In this document: in pieces, positions 63,602-64,000 of the stretch | How the letters are laid out: each line of letters begins with the position of its first letter | Position numbering within the stretch: position 1 is the first letter of the stretch | Source: Pseudomonas brassicacearum | Lineage (GTDB): Bacteria > Pseudomonadota > Gammaproteobacteria > Pseudomonadales > Pseudomonadaceae | Direction of reading: 5' to 3' | NCBI RefSeq assembly: GCF_003732225.1 | Contig: NZ_MOBJ01000003.1 | Location: forward strand, 367,167 to 431,166 | DNA: 64,000 nt | The notes under the pieces: generated by a model | Seen by the model: only the letters and a program-made list of their open reading frames with translations | What the model was told of the DNA's origin: nothing | Database searches by the model: none | Translations under genes and position numbers: made by a program

Positions 63602-64000
63602 ATGTCGAAGTCGGTTCAACTCATCAAAGATCATGACGTTAAATGGATTGATCTGCGCTTCACTGATACCAAAGGCACTCAGCACCACGTGACCATGCCG
63701 GCCCGTGATGCGCTGGATGAAGCCTTCTTCGAAGAAGGCAAAATGTTCGACGGCTCCTCCATCGCTGGCTGGAAGGGCATCGAAGCCTCCGACATGATCC
63801 TGATGCCGGACGACTCCACTGCCGTCCTCGACCCGTTCACCGAAGAGCCGACCCTGATCCTGGTTTGCGACGTGATCGAGCCTTCGACCATGCAAGGCTA
63901 TGACCGTGACCCACGTGCCATCGCCAAGCGCGCCGAGGAATACCTGAAGTCTACGGGTATCGGCGACACCGTTTTCGTCGGTCCAGAGCCTGAGTTCTTC
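63602..64000 (+). CDS. glnA: Glutamine synthetase type I, N-terminal part (3' end outside window)
   Basis: ATP-dependent glutamine synthetase, entry point for ammonia assimilation; dodecameric and regulated by adenylylation in pseudomonads. The window contains 133 codons: [20 protein letters not shown], then the [19 protein letters not shown] (beta-grasp N-terminal domain with the latch Asp region), [33 protein letters not shown] and [10 protein letters not shown], the start of the catalytic metal site. The adenylylated Tyr lies outside. GGAGGACACT before the ATG is a strong ribosome-binding site. An RpoN promoter lies upstream. Confidence 0.96.
   Translation, partial: MSKSVQLIKDHDVKWIDLRFTDTKGTQHHVTMPARDALDEAFFEEGKMFDGSSIAGWKGIEASDMILMPDDSTAVLDPFTEEPTLILVCDVIEPSTMQGYDRDPRAIAKRAEEYLKSTGIGDTVFVGPEPEFF

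Overview
This window is a contiguous piece of chromosome from a Pseudomonas of the fluorescens group. The evidence is the high-GC coding style, the class II medium-chain-length PHA cluster phaC1-phaZ-phaC2-phaD / phaI-phaF, the five-step HutF/HutG histidine pathway under HutC, and dense REP-type repeats. No rRNA, tRNA, CRISPR array, prophage or insertion sequence was seen. Both ends cut genes: argS (C-terminal part) at the left, glnA (N-terminal part) at the right.

Layout. 1-4.7 kb: argS, a SPOR-domain protein, the HslVU protease and a DUF971 protein. 4.8-12.1 kb: the PHA locus, with a candidate sigma-54 promoter and a Crc-type A-rich motif at phaC1, the convergent granule-protein operon phaIF, and a small PHA-system protein. 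12.2-18.3 kb: ubiEJB (ubiquinone), hisIE (histidine synthesis), tatABC (twin-arginine export) and rsmE, mostly overlapping and on the plus strand. 18.4-23.2 kb: an HBM-type chemoreceptor and a polar amino-acid ABC transporter. 23.4-27.8 kb: opgGH (periplasmic glucans). 28.0-31.5 kb: dtd, pip, a family IV esterase/hydrolase and an orphan quaternary-amine binding protein. 31.7-45.5 kb: the histidine-utilisation (hut) locus. 45.6-51 kb: lipocalin, small lipoprotein, an amino-acid dCache chemoreceptor, a Phd/ParE-type toxin-antitoxin pair, a DUF924 protein and fructose-1,6-bisphosphatase. 51.2-56.2 kb: a two-gene DUF3999/DUF2339 membrane system of unknown function. 56.5-64 kb: glgP, a YkgJ cysteine-cluster protein, typA, thiI and glnA.

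The hut locus is the most informative region. hutF is transcribed rightwards and everything else leftwards (hutC-hutD, then hutU-codB-like permease-[hutX]-hutW-hutV-[hutH1?]-hutH-hutT-hutI-hutG). The hutU upstream region holds a -24/-12 promoter, an operator-like palindrome over the predicted transcription start, and a distal GTTAC/GTAAC inverted repeat suited to CbrB. The HutWV transporter appears to have lost its binding protein: only about 42 C-terminal codons of an ABC binding protein remain, overlapping the 3' end of the permease gene. A 22-codon reading frame sits where other fluorescens strains carry a second hutH.

Thirteen REP doublets of one family and four of another occupy most of the larger gaps. 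Seven of the thirteen have exactly 42 nt between the two REPs. All six of these in head-to-tail order are 90 nt long, except one with a 13-nt arm insertion, and most have related inner sequence, as expected of a mobile REPIN. Two copies with a distinctive 44-nt variant arm are direct repeats 8.8 kb apart, bracketing hutG to the codB-like gene.
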